Counted from the stretch's first letter, positions 1-6,460 are shown. The stretch is 8,939 nt of DNA from Clostridia bacterium (GCA_017509065.1 JAFWQM010000052.1:1-8939); one strand, 5' to 3'. The notes: generated by a model from the sequence alone, not told the origin. Numbers and translations: made by a program.

Positions 1-1052
1 AATACATGGAAAAGGTCATGGTTGCCAAGGGCAGCGATCTGACCCATTTTGAAAAAATGGAAGATTGGGCCATTACCCCCGACGCCTCTCTGGGCCAAAA
101 GAACGACTTCCGGGACCCCCAGGCGTATTACGACGAAGCCACCGACACCATCACCCTGACCATCACCGCCTCCCAGGGCAACATGGCCCGCATCCTGAAA
201 TATTCGGTCAGCGGAGACTTGCAAACAGTCACTTATGACGGTATCATTTTCACGAACCCTGTAGGTAATTTCTGGAACCTGGAATGCAGCGATACCTTCA
301 AATTAGGCGATACCTGGTACCTCACCTATTCCGCCCAGGACGATACCTTGTGGTACGCTTCCTCCGAAACGCCCTACGGGCCCTATGGGGAACCCAAACG
401 GCTGGATGGCAAGCTGTTCTATGCCGCCAAGCATGTCGAAAGTCCGGATGGGGCGTACATGGTGGGCTGGGCCCGGCGCAGCGAATCCCCCTCCTCTACA
501 TCCGAGGTCTCCGGCTGGGCCGGCAATTTAGCGGTACAGAAGCTGATCCGCAAAGAGAACGGCGATCTGGCCCTTCTGCCTGTGGGTCAAGTAGCCGGAC
601 AGTTCAGCAAGCGCCGGAAGCTGGTCATTGAAGAAGATACCGTGCAGGTGCAGGCCGGTTCCCGTTACAATTACACGGAAGTCTTTACATGCTATGAGAG
701 CTACAAACTCACGGGCAAATTCACCTATACCGGCAAAGGCAGCTTCGGCCTGGTATTCGACTATAACGGCCAGGCAAGCAAATACAAAATGATCTCTCTT
801 GATCCTGCCAGCCAGACCATCCAGCTTTTGTTCAATGAGGGCGGTACCCTCATCACCGAAACCGCTGTTCCGCTGGAAAAGGACCGGGAATATTCCTTCA
901 CCTACATTCAGGAAGGCTCTGTGGGTATCTTCTACCTGGATGACCTGGCTTCCCTGACGGTGCGCCTCTATGGCGTCAGCGGAAAGCCCATCCGCATCTT
1001 CGCGGAAAACAACAGCGTCACATTCACCGATCTGCGCGAATATACACGTTGA
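1..1052 (+). CDS. Divergent GH32-family glycosidase, 3' part (5' end outside window)
   Basis: The reading frame is open to the left edge, and about 349 residues are visible. GH32 enzymes are five-bladed beta-propellers that cleave fructosides. The N-terminal blade with the WMNDPNG nucleophile would lie upstream and is not seen. Visible matches, counted from the first Met codon at 6, are an FRDP motif (R36, D37, P38; transition-state stabiliser) and a Glu-Cys motif at E93-C94. The latter reads N-L-E-C-S-D instead of the usual W-E-C-P-D. Residues from about 200 to the end look like the C-terminal beta-sandwich. The usual F-Y-A-P-Q segment is replaced by F-Y-A-A-K, so this is a distant member whose specificity could differ from the next gene. 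No secretion signal can be judged. It is followed after 10 nt by another GH32 gene, so the two are surely co-transcribed. The Met at 6 is internal, not the start. A catalytically altered GH32-like protein remains possible. Confidence 0.75.
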   Translation, partial: YMEKVMVAKGSDLTHFEKMEDWAITPDASLGQKNDFRDPQAYYDEATDTITLTITASQGNMARILKYSVSGDLQTVTYDGIIFTNPVGNFWNLECSDTFKLGDTWYLTYSAQDDTLWYASSETPYGPYGEPKRLDGKLFYAAKHVESPDGAYMVGWARRSESPSSTSEVSGWAGNLAVQKLIRKENGDLALLPVGQVAGQFSKRRKLVIEEDTVQVQAGSRYNYTEVFTCYESYKLTGKFTYTGKGSFGLVFDYNGQASKYKMISLDPASQTIQLLFNEGGTLITETAVPLEKDREYSFTYIQEGSVGIFYLDDLASLTVRLYGVSGKPIRIFAENNSVTFTDLREYTR

Positions 1053-1056
1053 GGTG
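1051..1056 (+). promoter_or_regulatory. Ribosome binding site GAGGTG of the second GH32 gene
   Basis: GAGGTG lies 6 nt before the ATG at 1063 and overlaps the TGA stop of the preceding gene (1050-1052). It decides the start at 1063 against an in-frame ATG at 970 that would overlap the upstream gene by 83 nt. The arrangement suggests translational coupling. Confidence 0.75.
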
Positions 1057-1062
1057 ATCTCC

Positions 1063-2556
1063 ATGATAAACCAGAAGCTGATTTTTGCCAGGGCCTATGA
1101 GCAGGCCCTTGGCCCTTCCATCCCACGGGAATCCCGGCCTTCTTTTCACCTCACCCCCTGGATCGGCTGGATGAACGATCCCAACGGCTTTTCCTATTAT
1201 CACGGCCAGTATCATCTGTTCTACCAATACAATCCCTATGATACGGAGTGGGATTCCATGCACTGGGGCCATGCCGTGAGCCACGATCTGCTTCATTGGA
1301 CGTATCTTCCCTGCGCCATGGCCCCGGATGAATCCTATGATTCCTTCGGCGTGTTTTCCGGCAGCGCTATCGAGATGAAGGACGGGCGGCAGTTGCTCAT
1401 GTATACCGGCGTCCGCAAAGAGGGAAACGAAAAAAACAGCAAGGACGTTCAGGTGCAGTGCCTTGCCGTTGGCGACGGCCTGGATTATCAAAAGCTGGAC
1501 ATCAATCCTGTATTGGACGCTTCCTGCCTGCCTGCTGGCAAAAGCGTTCACGATTTCCGTGATCCCAAAATCTGGCGCGAGGATGACGGCACTTACCGCT
1601 GCATCATCGCCACCTGCGACAAGGATCGCATGGGCTGCATCCTGCTGTTCAGCAGCGAGGATGGCCTTTCCTGGAAAAGCGAAGGCATCCTGGCCGAGAA
1701 CGACGGACGTTTGGGCCGGATGTGGGAATGCCCTGACTTGTTCCAATTAGACGGAAAAACCGTACTGTTCGTCAGCCCCCAGGATATGTCGCCCGAGGGC
1801 TTTGAATACCACAATGGCAACGGCACGGTCTGCCTGATCGGGGCATTGGACGAGGAACGCAGGCGCTTCATCCCGGAGCATGACCAGGCTATCGACTACG
1901 GCATCGACTTCTACGCTCCGCAGACCATCCTGACCCCGGACGGGCGGCGGGTGATGATCGGCTGGATGCAGAATTGGGATACCTGCAAGCTGACCGGATA
2001 TGAAGAACGAAAGTGGTTCGGGCAAATGAGCCTGCCCCGTGAATTGAGCATCAGGGACGGCAGATTGTACCAGCAGCCCATTCGGGAACTGGCCCTGTAC
2101 CGCAGCCGCATGGTGGAATACAAAAACGTGCAGGTTTCCGATGAAATGACCCTGGAGGGCATTGAAGGCCGGAAATTGGAACTGGACATCCATGTGCGTC
2201 CTGCCGACCCGGAGAATTCCTACCGTAAGTTCATTTTCCGCTTCGCCAAGAACGAGAGATACCATTCCATCCTCAGCTTCCGCCCCTACGAATCGCTGCT
2301 GAAAATTGACCGCAAGTTCTCCGGCTCCCGCCGCGCTTACATTCATCAGCGCCGTGCGGCGGTTCAGCAAAAGGATGGGGAAATCCATCTCCATGTGATC
2401 CTGGATCGGTTCAGCATCGAAGTGTTCATCAATGACGGGGAAAAGGTCATGACCGCAACCATCCTGACCGACACGGACGCCCAGGGCATTTCCTTTGAAG
2501 CGGACGGTCAGGCGGTGATGGACATCACCAAGTACAGTCTGTTTGCGGAGGAATGA
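1063..2556 (+). CDS. scrB: Sucrose-6-phosphate hydrolase / beta-fructofuranosidase (GH32)
   Basis: This 497-residue cytoplasmic enzyme is predicted to hydrolyse the beta-fructosidic bond of sucrose, sucrose-6-phosphate or short fructo-oligosaccharides. All canonical GH32 signatures are present: WMNDPNG at 36-42 with nucleophile D39, the substrate-pocket F-S-G-S-A at 98-102, FRDP with D167 as transition-state stabiliser, and WECPD with acid/base E222. The segment D-F-Y-A-P-Q follows, and a C-terminal beta-sandwich ends with the typical S-I-E-V-F-I-N-D-G strand. Length is normal for ScrB/SacA proteins. No signal peptide is present. Ten nt separate it from the upstream GH32 gene and 3 nt from the fructokinase gene, so it is the middle gene of a fructoside operon. 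No PTS or ABC transporter is in view, so whether the natural substrate is phosphorylated cannot be decided. The symbol is by family resemblance only. Confidence 0.93.
   Translation: MINQKLIFARAYEQALGPSIPRESRPSFHLTPWIGWMNDPNGFSYYHGQYHLFYQYNPYDTEWDSMHWGHAVSHDLLHWTYLPCAMAPDESYDSFGVFSGSAIEMKDGRQLLMYTGVRKEGNEKNSKDVQVQCLAVGDGLDYQKLDINPVLDASCLPAGKSVHDFRDPKIWREDDGTYRCIIATCDKDRMGCILLFSSEDGLSWKSEGILAENDGRLGRMWECPDLFQLDGKTVLFVSPQDMSPEGFEYHNGNGTVCLIGALDEERRRFIPEHDQAIDYGIDFYAPQTILTPDGRRVMIGWMQNWDTCKLTGYEERKWFGQMSLPRELSIRDGRLYQQPIRELALYRSRMVEYKNVQVSDEMTLEGIEGRKLELDIHVRPADPENSYRKFIFRFAKNERYHSILSFRPYESLLKIDRKFSGSRRAYIHQRRAAVQQKDGEIHLHVILDRFSIEVFINDGEKVMTATILTDTDAQGISFEADGQAVMDITKYSLFAEE
2547..2552 (+). promoter_or_regulatory. 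Ribosome binding site GGAGGA of the fructokinase gene
   Basis: GGAGGA sits inside the last codons of the GH32 gene, 7 nt before the ATG at 2560. This spacing favours 2560 over the second in-frame ATG at 2566. Confidence 0.75.
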
Positions 2557-2559
2557 GCG

Positions 2560-3531
2560 ATGAAAATGTATGATGTCATTGCATTGGGTGAACTGCTGAT
2601 CGACTTCGCTCCTTACGCCACCAATGAAGCGGGCTATCCCGTTCTGTCTGCCAATCCGGGCGGCGCGCCGGGCAACTACCTGGCCGCCCTGACCAAATAT
2701 GGCCGCACCACCGCCATGATCGGCAAAGTAGGCTACGATTCTTTTGGCCGCTTGCTGCTGAGAACTTTGAAGGACGCCGGGATCGAAACCAAGGGCGTTT
2801 TGATGGACGCGGATGTGTTCACCACCCTGGCTTTCGTTTCTCTGGACGCCAGCGGAAACCGGGATTTCAGCTTCGCCCGCAAGCCGGGGGCTGATACCTG
2901 CCTGCGGCCCGAAGAAATTGACGAAAACCTGATTGCGGAGGCTAAGGTGTTCCATTTCGGCACCCTGAGCCTTACGGACGAGCCCGCCGCGTCCGCGACC
3001 CGCAAAGCGATAGAACTGGCCAAAGCCCACGGCTTGTTCATCAGTCTGGACCCCAACCTGCGTAAACCTCTGTGGCGGCGGGATGAGGAAGCCAGGGCCG
3101 CTGTTGAATGGAGTCTGCGCCAGGCGGACATCGTAAAAATCAGCGATGAGGAAATCGCTTGGCTGTGGGGCTTGTCTCCCGAGGCGGGCGCGCAAAAGCT
3201 GCTGAACGAATATGGCGTTTCCCTGGTCTATGCTACGAAAGGCCCCAAGGGCTCCCATGCCGCCACCCAGAACGTCACCGTCACTGTGCCCAGTCCCAGC
3301 GGTATTCATGTGGTGGATACCACTGGCGCGGGTGACATTTTCGGCGGTAGCGCCATGAGCCAGTTTCTGCAATACAAAAAATCTCCTTCCGAATTAACGG
3401 AAGAAGAACTTGCCCAAATCGTCTGCTTTGCCTGCACCGCAGCCAGCATGTCCACGCAAAAGCATGGCGGCATCACCAGTGTGCCGGAAAAAGCAGAAGT
3501 CCTTGAAAGAATGAAATGGATGACTGAATAA
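2560..3531 (+). CDS. scrK: Fructokinase, PfkB/ribokinase family
   Basis: This 323-residue sugar kinase is predicted to transfer phosphate from ATP to fructose, giving fructose-6-phosphate for glycolysis. An N-terminal V-I-A-L-G-E strand is followed by the PfkB glycine motif G-G-A-P-G-N at 34-39. The C-terminal signature D-T-T-G-A-G-D spans 253-259, where D259 is the catalytic base and G256-G258 form the anion hole. Length is standard for ScrK-type enzymes. It ends in two consecutive in-frame TAA codons (3529-3534). The gene lies 3 nt after the GH32 hydrolase gene; hydrolase and kinase together form the usual sucrose or fructan route, which makes fructose the likeliest substrate. Other PfkB substrates, such as ketodeoxygluconate, adenosine or ribose, are less likely given this neighbour. 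It is the last gene of the operon, followed by a hairpin terminator. Confidence 0.92.
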   Translation: MKMYDVIALGELLIDFAPYATNEAGYPVLSANPGGAPGNYLAALTKYGRTTAMIGKVGYDSFGRLLLRTLKDAGIETKGVLMDADVFTTLAFVSLDASGNRDFSFARKPGADTCLRPEEIDENLIAEAKVFHFGTLSLTDEPAASATRKAIELAKAHGLFISLDPNLRKPLWRRDEEARAAVEWSLRQADIVKISDEEIAWLWGLSPEAGAQKLLNEYGVSLVYATKGPKGSHAATQNVTVTVPSPSGIHVVDTTGAGDIFGGSAMSQFLQYKKSPSELTEEELAQIVCFACTAASMSTQKHGGITSVPEKAEVLERMKWMTE

Positions 3532-3573
3532 TAAAACCATTGACCAGAAGTCTATCGGTAGAAATAAAAAATG

Positions 3574-3610
3574 AGGCCGGGGATTCGCTTAATGATTTCC
3601 TGGCCTTTTT
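3574..3610 (+). terminator. Rho-independent terminator of the fructoside operon (possibly bidirectional)
   Basis: A 10-bp stem pairs 3574-3583 (AGGCCGGGGA) with 3597-3606, including two G-U pairs, around a 13-nt loop. A run of five T follows at 3606-3610. It lies about 43 nt after the fructokinase stop. On the minus strand the same hairpin is followed by a T-rich stretch (complement of 3562-3572), so it could also stop transcription from the right. It overlaps the last codons of the ATPase-side remnant. Confidence 0.75.
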
Positions 3611-4150
3611 AAGTCATATTCTGTCCTGTTCATAGAATCGCTGTCTTTCACAACGTCATATCCTAAAGGCTTTAAATCTACTAAATGATTTATTATTTAG
3701 AACAGTTTCCACCTTCTGTTGAAATTGTTCAGTGCGGAAAACACTTCTTGCCGAAAACTCCAAATCGGTTGATTGAGCAACAAAATTGCTGTTTATACTT
3801 TCAGCATAAGCTGTCGTCTCTTGTTCCTCATCACTTAAACGGTTTAGATAGGTTTGCGGTACATACACTATCTTTCGCCGTTTATCTTTATCACTGCTGG
3901 AAACACCATCCTGCCAGAACACCTGAAATCCTGTAGCTTCTCTGACGTTTGTCTTGGCGGTTTCCTGCTTTTCTTGAACCTGATCGGAATCTATGGCCAT
4001 GGCCATATTGTGAAGAAGCAAAGACTTGCCAGTTGACTTACCACCAATTATGCAAGTCAACTTGTCACTAAAAAATATTGGGTCTGGTGCGAAGTTTGCA
4101 TTTCCGGCTATTTCAACACGATCTATGACATAATTAGATCGTTTTTTCGA
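3589..4150 (-). pseudogene. Truncated, frameshifted ATPase remnant (TrlF/PHP-associated AAA-like ATPase type)
   Basis: The open frame runs leftward from a stop at 4153-4151 to a stop at 3658-3656 and has no convincing ATG start. It contains V-E-I-A-G-N-A-N-F-A-P-D-P, then L-T-C-I-I-G-G-K-S-T-G-K-S, a Walker A loop at 4045-4022. Further on comes R-K-I-V-Y-V-P-Q-T-Y-L-N-R-L-S-D-E-E. From memory this series resembles the ATPase half of TrlF-type proteins, in which a PHP phosphoesterase domain comes first; no search was made. The N-terminal domain and the later Walker B region are missing. From 3696 to 3589 the +1 frame carries a protein-like tail (H-L-V-D-L-K-P-L-G-Y-D-V-V-K-D-S-D) ending in TAA. 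This implies a frameshift between about 3696 and 3658, or a junction with another gene's end. The stretch is clearly more AT-rich than the flanking operons, as expected of transferred DNA. It is very unlikely to be functional. Confidence 0.65.
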
Positions 4151-4192
4151 TTATGTTTGGAAAGGACGTGATACTATAAAGGATGTGATTAA

Positions 4193-4262
4193 ATGGTAAC
4201 ATATGGATATGTTCGTGTCCTCACTATTGATCAAAATGTCCAGAGATGAGTTGAATACTTAC
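4193..4262 (+). pseudogene. Serine site-specific recombinase (resolvase/invertase), N-terminal remnant
   Basis: ATG at 4193, with AAAGGA 9 nt upstream, opens an 18-codon frame, MVTYGYVRVLTIDQNVQR, ending in TGA at 4247-4249. It matches the conserved N-terminus of Tn3/gamma-delta-type resolvases (Y-G-Y-x-R-V-S-T-x-D-Q-N). Arg8 is kept, but the catalytic Ser10 position (codon 4220-4222) is CTC, Leu. After the stop, the +1 frame reads E-L-N-T, matching the expected R-Q-L-N continuation and suggesting a frameshift at about 4246. Similarity then disappears, so more than 150 residues of the usual protein, including the DNA-binding domain, are gone. The fragment marks past mobile-element activity. 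It is dead by three independent defects. Confidence 0.65.
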
Positions 4263-4358
4263 TCACCAGTTGATACGTAGTGTATTCTCCATCTGGCAGG
4301 AGAAATCCTTTTGAATCCCTGCATTCCGCAGAAATCTCATAGTGTTTTTTCCGATCAT
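4231..4358 (-). pseudogene. Short broken reading frame of unknown origin, perhaps phage-derived
   Basis: On the minus strand an ATG at 4358-4356 follows a good GGGAGGA site with 7 nt spacing. It opens a 31-codon frame beginning M-I-G-K-N-T-M-R-F-L-R-N-A-G-I and ending at 4263. In the neighbouring frame, starting near the C-A-A-A-A-G-G run at about 4310, the sequence continues as K-G-F-L-L-P-D-G-E-Y-T-T-Y-Q-L-V-S-K-Y and runs to a stop at 4233-4231. The two halves together read like one protein segment split by a single-base indel. The pattern I-G-x-N-x-x-x-x-F-L-R-x-x-G-I is loosely reminiscent of phage antirepressor KilA-C-like domains, but this is a weak resemblance. The frame overlaps the recombinase remnant in antisense, so the junction between the two pieces is near 4255-4265. 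It could also be meaningless. Confidence 0.3.
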
Positions 4359-4451
4359 GATTCGTTCCTCCCGTTCAAATTCGTTTTTTAGCTTAGAGGG
4401 CTTGCGTAGGCCAAAGCTCTGATCCGGCGTTTGCTTGGCGGCAAAATGGTA

Positions 4452-4481
4452 TTGCTCTGGCACATCGTTCCGGTATATAAT
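4452..4481 (+). promoter_or_regulatory. Sigma-70-type promoter of the SGNH hydrolase gene
   Basis: A -35-like TTGCTC (4452-4457) and a perfect -10 TATAAT (4476-4481) are separated by 18 nt, just upstream of the gene's ribosome site. The intergenic position and the matching palindrome support a single-gene transcription unit. Confidence 0.55.
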
Positions 4482-4486
4482 ACCGG
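4470..4486. promoter_or_regulatory. Operator-like 17-bp palindrome over the -10 box
   Basis: CCGGTATATAATACCGG is a perfect inverted repeat: 7-bp arms CCGGTAT and ATACCGG around a central ATA. It covers the -10 hexamer completely, so a dimeric repressor bound here would block RNA polymerase. No regulator gene is visible in the window. It could alternatively be a chance palindrome caused by the TATA motif, but the GC-rich CCGG ends are not needed for a promoter. Confidence 0.5.
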
Positions 4487-4496
4487 CAGGAATATG

Positions 4497-4504
4497 AAGG
4501 AGGA
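4497..4504 (+). promoter_or_regulatory. Ribosome binding site AAGGAGGA of the SGNH gene
   Basis: A near-perfect Shine-Dalgarno sequence 7 nt before the ATG at 4512. It rules out the in-frame starts further upstream, which lack such a site and of which the one at 4431 lies before the promoter. Confidence 0.8.
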
Positions 4505-4511
4505 GAATACC

Positions 4512-5204
4512 ATGCGCGAACAAGAGCCGAGCATCCTGAAAGCAAAAGAACTTGCAGCGCAGGAGATGCAGAAACACTTTATGCTGGAAAAAGAAATGAA
4601 ACGCAGGAACTATCGACAGCAAAACATGTGCGTTCAGCCAGGCCAGACGCTGTTTACAGGCTCCTCACTTATGGAGCAATTCCCAATCGCGGAGTTTTGC
4701 GCCAGCGAAGGGCTGCCCATCGTCTATAATCGGGGCATCGGCGGATATAATACAGACGAATTTCTTGCGGCTATCGATGACGTGCTGCTGAATGTGAAAC
4801 CCTCCAAAGTGTTCATCAATATCGGCACCAACGATATTTGCACCCGGTCAGACGGGGAAGATTGGTTTGACCATCTGTCTGCGAATGAACGCAAAATCTG
4901 CGAAATCATACGGGACCGGCTGCCCGGCGCAGAAGTTTACCTGATGGCCTATTATCCGGTGAATGGGAACGTGCCCGCAGCAAAGGCGAATCCGGGCATG
5001 ATGGTGCGCACAAACAGCAATATCGTCCTCGCCAACGAGATGCTTCGGCAAATGGCGGAGGAGTACGGCTTTCATTATATTGATGTGAACGATGGCTTGA
5101 AGGACGCGGCGGGCAATCTGAAGGAAGAACATACGCGCGACGGCATTCATTTTGACGCTGCCGCCTACCGCACGGTCTTTGAAAGACTGAAGCAGTATCT
5201 ATAA
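4512..5204 (+). CDS. SGNH/GDSL-family hydrolase (probable carbohydrate esterase)
   Basis: This 230-residue cytoplasmic protein has the four SGNH blocks in order. Block I is L-F-T-G-S-S with nucleophile S52. Block II is N-R-G-I-G-G with G75. Block III is G-T-N-D with oxyanion-hole N107. Block V is R-D-G-I-H-F-D with D210 and H213 completing the triad. Enzymes of this family remove acyl, often acetyl, groups from sugars or lipids, or act as lysophospholipases. The first 40 residues are charged and probably helical (K-A-K-E-L-A-A-Q-E-M, then L-E-K-E-M-K-R-R) with no signal peptide or membrane segment. The gene stands alone on the plus strand with its own promoter, palindrome and strong ribosome site. 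It converges on the GH32 gene, with 23 nt between stop codons. A role in deacylating an oligosaccharide used by the neighbouring glycosidases is inference from context. Confidence 0.85.
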   Translation: MREQEPSILKAKELAAQEMQKHFMLEKEMKRRNYRQQNMCVQPGQTLFTGSSLMEQFPIAEFCASEGLPIVYNRGIGGYNTDEFLAAIDDVLLNVKPSKVFINIGTNDICTRSDGEDWFDHLSANERKICEIIRDRLPGAEVYLMAYYPVNGNVPAAKANPGMMVRTNSNIVLANEMLRQMAEEYGFHYIDVNDGLKDAAGNLKEEHTRDGIHFDAAAYRTVFERLKQYL

Positions 5205-5227
5205 ACGCGGAATATTCTGTGCGGAGC

Positions 5228-6460
5228 TTATTGGGTGGGATAGATGCGGGCAGACAGCCACGTGCCGTTGACCATGACTTCAACGGTTGAAACATCCACG
5301 GCGATCCATACTTCATTTATTTCTTTGACTGGCACTTGCCGCCGAACGGACGCATGGGAAGCCGACGCAAGCGCGGTGGAACGGCTGCGATCAAGCACCA
5401 AGGTCCCCCCCGGCGACAGCGTCAGGACCGTTTCTTCCGCGCCGTCCGCCGAACGGTGCACTGTCCAGGCAAAGGGAAGCTGTTCCCGTAAAACGCTTAG
5501 CCTTTTCACACCGGGCAGCCGGTCAACGCCCGGCACGGGATCAGCCCGCACGCCGTCCCGGTCAAGCGTCAGCACGCAGGGCAGGCTCATCACGCCCGCC
5601 CATCCCTTATGCGCGATACCGTCGCATTCCGGCATCCAGCCGATCATTACTGTGCGGCCCAAATCGTCCTTTGTCACCTGCGGCGCGTAGAAACCGTCCC
5701 ACGCACCGGGGTCGAGCACCTCATCCTGTTCCTCATGGAAATGGAGCCCGTCATCCAGGCTTCCGAGCTTGATCCGCACCGCGGAACAGGGGGAATAGAT
5801 GAGCGCGCACTTTCCGTCCAGAAAAAACAGATTGGGGCACTCCCAGGACACGCCATCCGCCCGTTCGCTCCTTGCCAGGATATGGCGGTAGGTCCATTTA
5901 AGCAAATCGAGCGATGTGTAGAGCAGCGCGCATCCATGCCCCTCCACGAGCCCGCCCAACACCATTAGGTACTGCCCCCGCCAGGGCACCACACAGGGAT
6001 CGCGCCATTCAAGCACCTTCATGCCATGATGGATTTCCTGCGTCAGGGCAAAAGCGTCATCCTGCACGAGCTTTGTAAGGCTTTCATCAACTGGAAGCGC
6101 TAAGCGCTGATATGCGCCATGACGGGCGTCCAGACCGTCTTCTAAGTCCCCCACGCTGGTATAGAAAAAATGCGGCACACCAAAAGCGTCCTTGCAGCAG
6201 CCCCCGGAGTAACAGTGCTTTTCCTTTCTCTCCTTTTGCGGATACAATGCGAGGGGAAGGGTTTCCCAGTGCAGTAAGTCCCGCGAACGGGCATGGCCCC
6301 AGTGAATATCCCCCCATTGATCCCCATTCGGATTGTACTGATAAAAGAGATGATACCATCCCTGGAAATACACAAAACCGTTGGGATCATTGATCCAGTT
6401 TCTTTCAGGACGGTAATGCCACTTCGGACGCATACGCATATCCCCAATATCTTTATTCAT
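5228..6460 (-). CDS. Short GH32 beta-fructosidase-type glycosidase
   Basis: This 410-residue cytoplasmic GH32 enzyme is predicted to remove a beta-linked terminal fructose. Its signatures are N-W-I-N-D-P-N-G with nucleophile D25, W-R-D-P with D154, and S-W-E-C-P-N with acid/base E207. D-G-F-Y-A-P-Q follows, and the C-terminal sandwich ends in V-E-V-M-V-N-G. The usual F-S-G-S-A pocket motif is Y-S-G-G-C at 84-88. It is shorter than the usual 450-500 residues, mostly through a compact C-terminal domain. The start is uncertain. ATG 6460 overlaps the GH43 stop by 8 nt (ATGAATAA) behind a weak AGG, while ATG 6433 has GGGG 8 nt upstream and would give 401 residues starting M-R-P-K-W-H. It is the last gene of the minus operon. 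Substrate specificity among sucrose, kestose, levan-type oligomers or a fructose-capped heterosaccharide cannot be read from the sequence. Confidence 0.9.
   Translation of the reverse strand: MNKDIGDMRMRPKWHYRPERNWINDPNGFVYFQGWYHLFYQYNPNGDQWGDIHWGHARSRDLLHWETLPLALYPQKERKEKHCYSGGCCKDAFGVPHFFYTSVGDLEDGLDARHGAYQRLALPVDESLTKLVQDDAFALTQEIHHGMKVLEWRDPCVVPWRGQYLMVLGGLVEGHGCALLYTSLDLLKWTYRHILARSERADGVSWECPNLFFLDGKCALIYSPCSAVRIKLGSLDDGLHFHEEQDEVLDPGAWDGFYAPQVTKDDLGRTVMIGWMPECDGIAHKGWAGVMSLPCVLTLDRDGVRADPVPGVDRLPGVKRLSVLREQLPFAWTVHRSADGAEETVLTLSPGGTLVLDRSRSTALASASHASVRRQVPVKEINEVWIAVDVSTVEVMVNGTWLSARIYPTQ

Noticed and set aside
970..1062. N-terminal extension of the second GH32 gene to an ATG at 970
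   Set aside because: It would overlap the upstream gene by 83 nt, encodes a Ser/Ala-rich stretch unlike GH32 N-termini, and the good ribosome site is at 1051-1056 before ATG 1063.
1747..3372. A 541-codon open frame on the minus strand opposite the GH32 and fructokinase genes
   Set aside because: It is a shadow of the GC-rich coding strand: its composition resembles no family, and both plus-strand genes carry full catalytic motifs.
3685..4036. Two small plus-strand open frames within the scar
   Set aside because: They are antisense to the Walker-A ATPase fragment and show no recognisable features.
4119..4141. Inverted repeat CGATCTA-N9-TAGATCG as a recombinase binding site
   Set aside because: It lies inside the conserved-looking coding part of the ATPase remnant and is only 7 bp per arm, so it is more simply codon content.
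4431..4511. N-terminal extension of the SGNH gene to 4431
   Set aside because: It would place the start upstream of the recognised promoter, and a near-perfect Shine-Dalgarno fits ATG 4512.
6096..6108. AGCGCTAAGCGCT double palindrome as a regulatory site
   Set aside because: It is inside the GH32 coding region and spells ordinary Arg-Leu-Ala-Leu codons.
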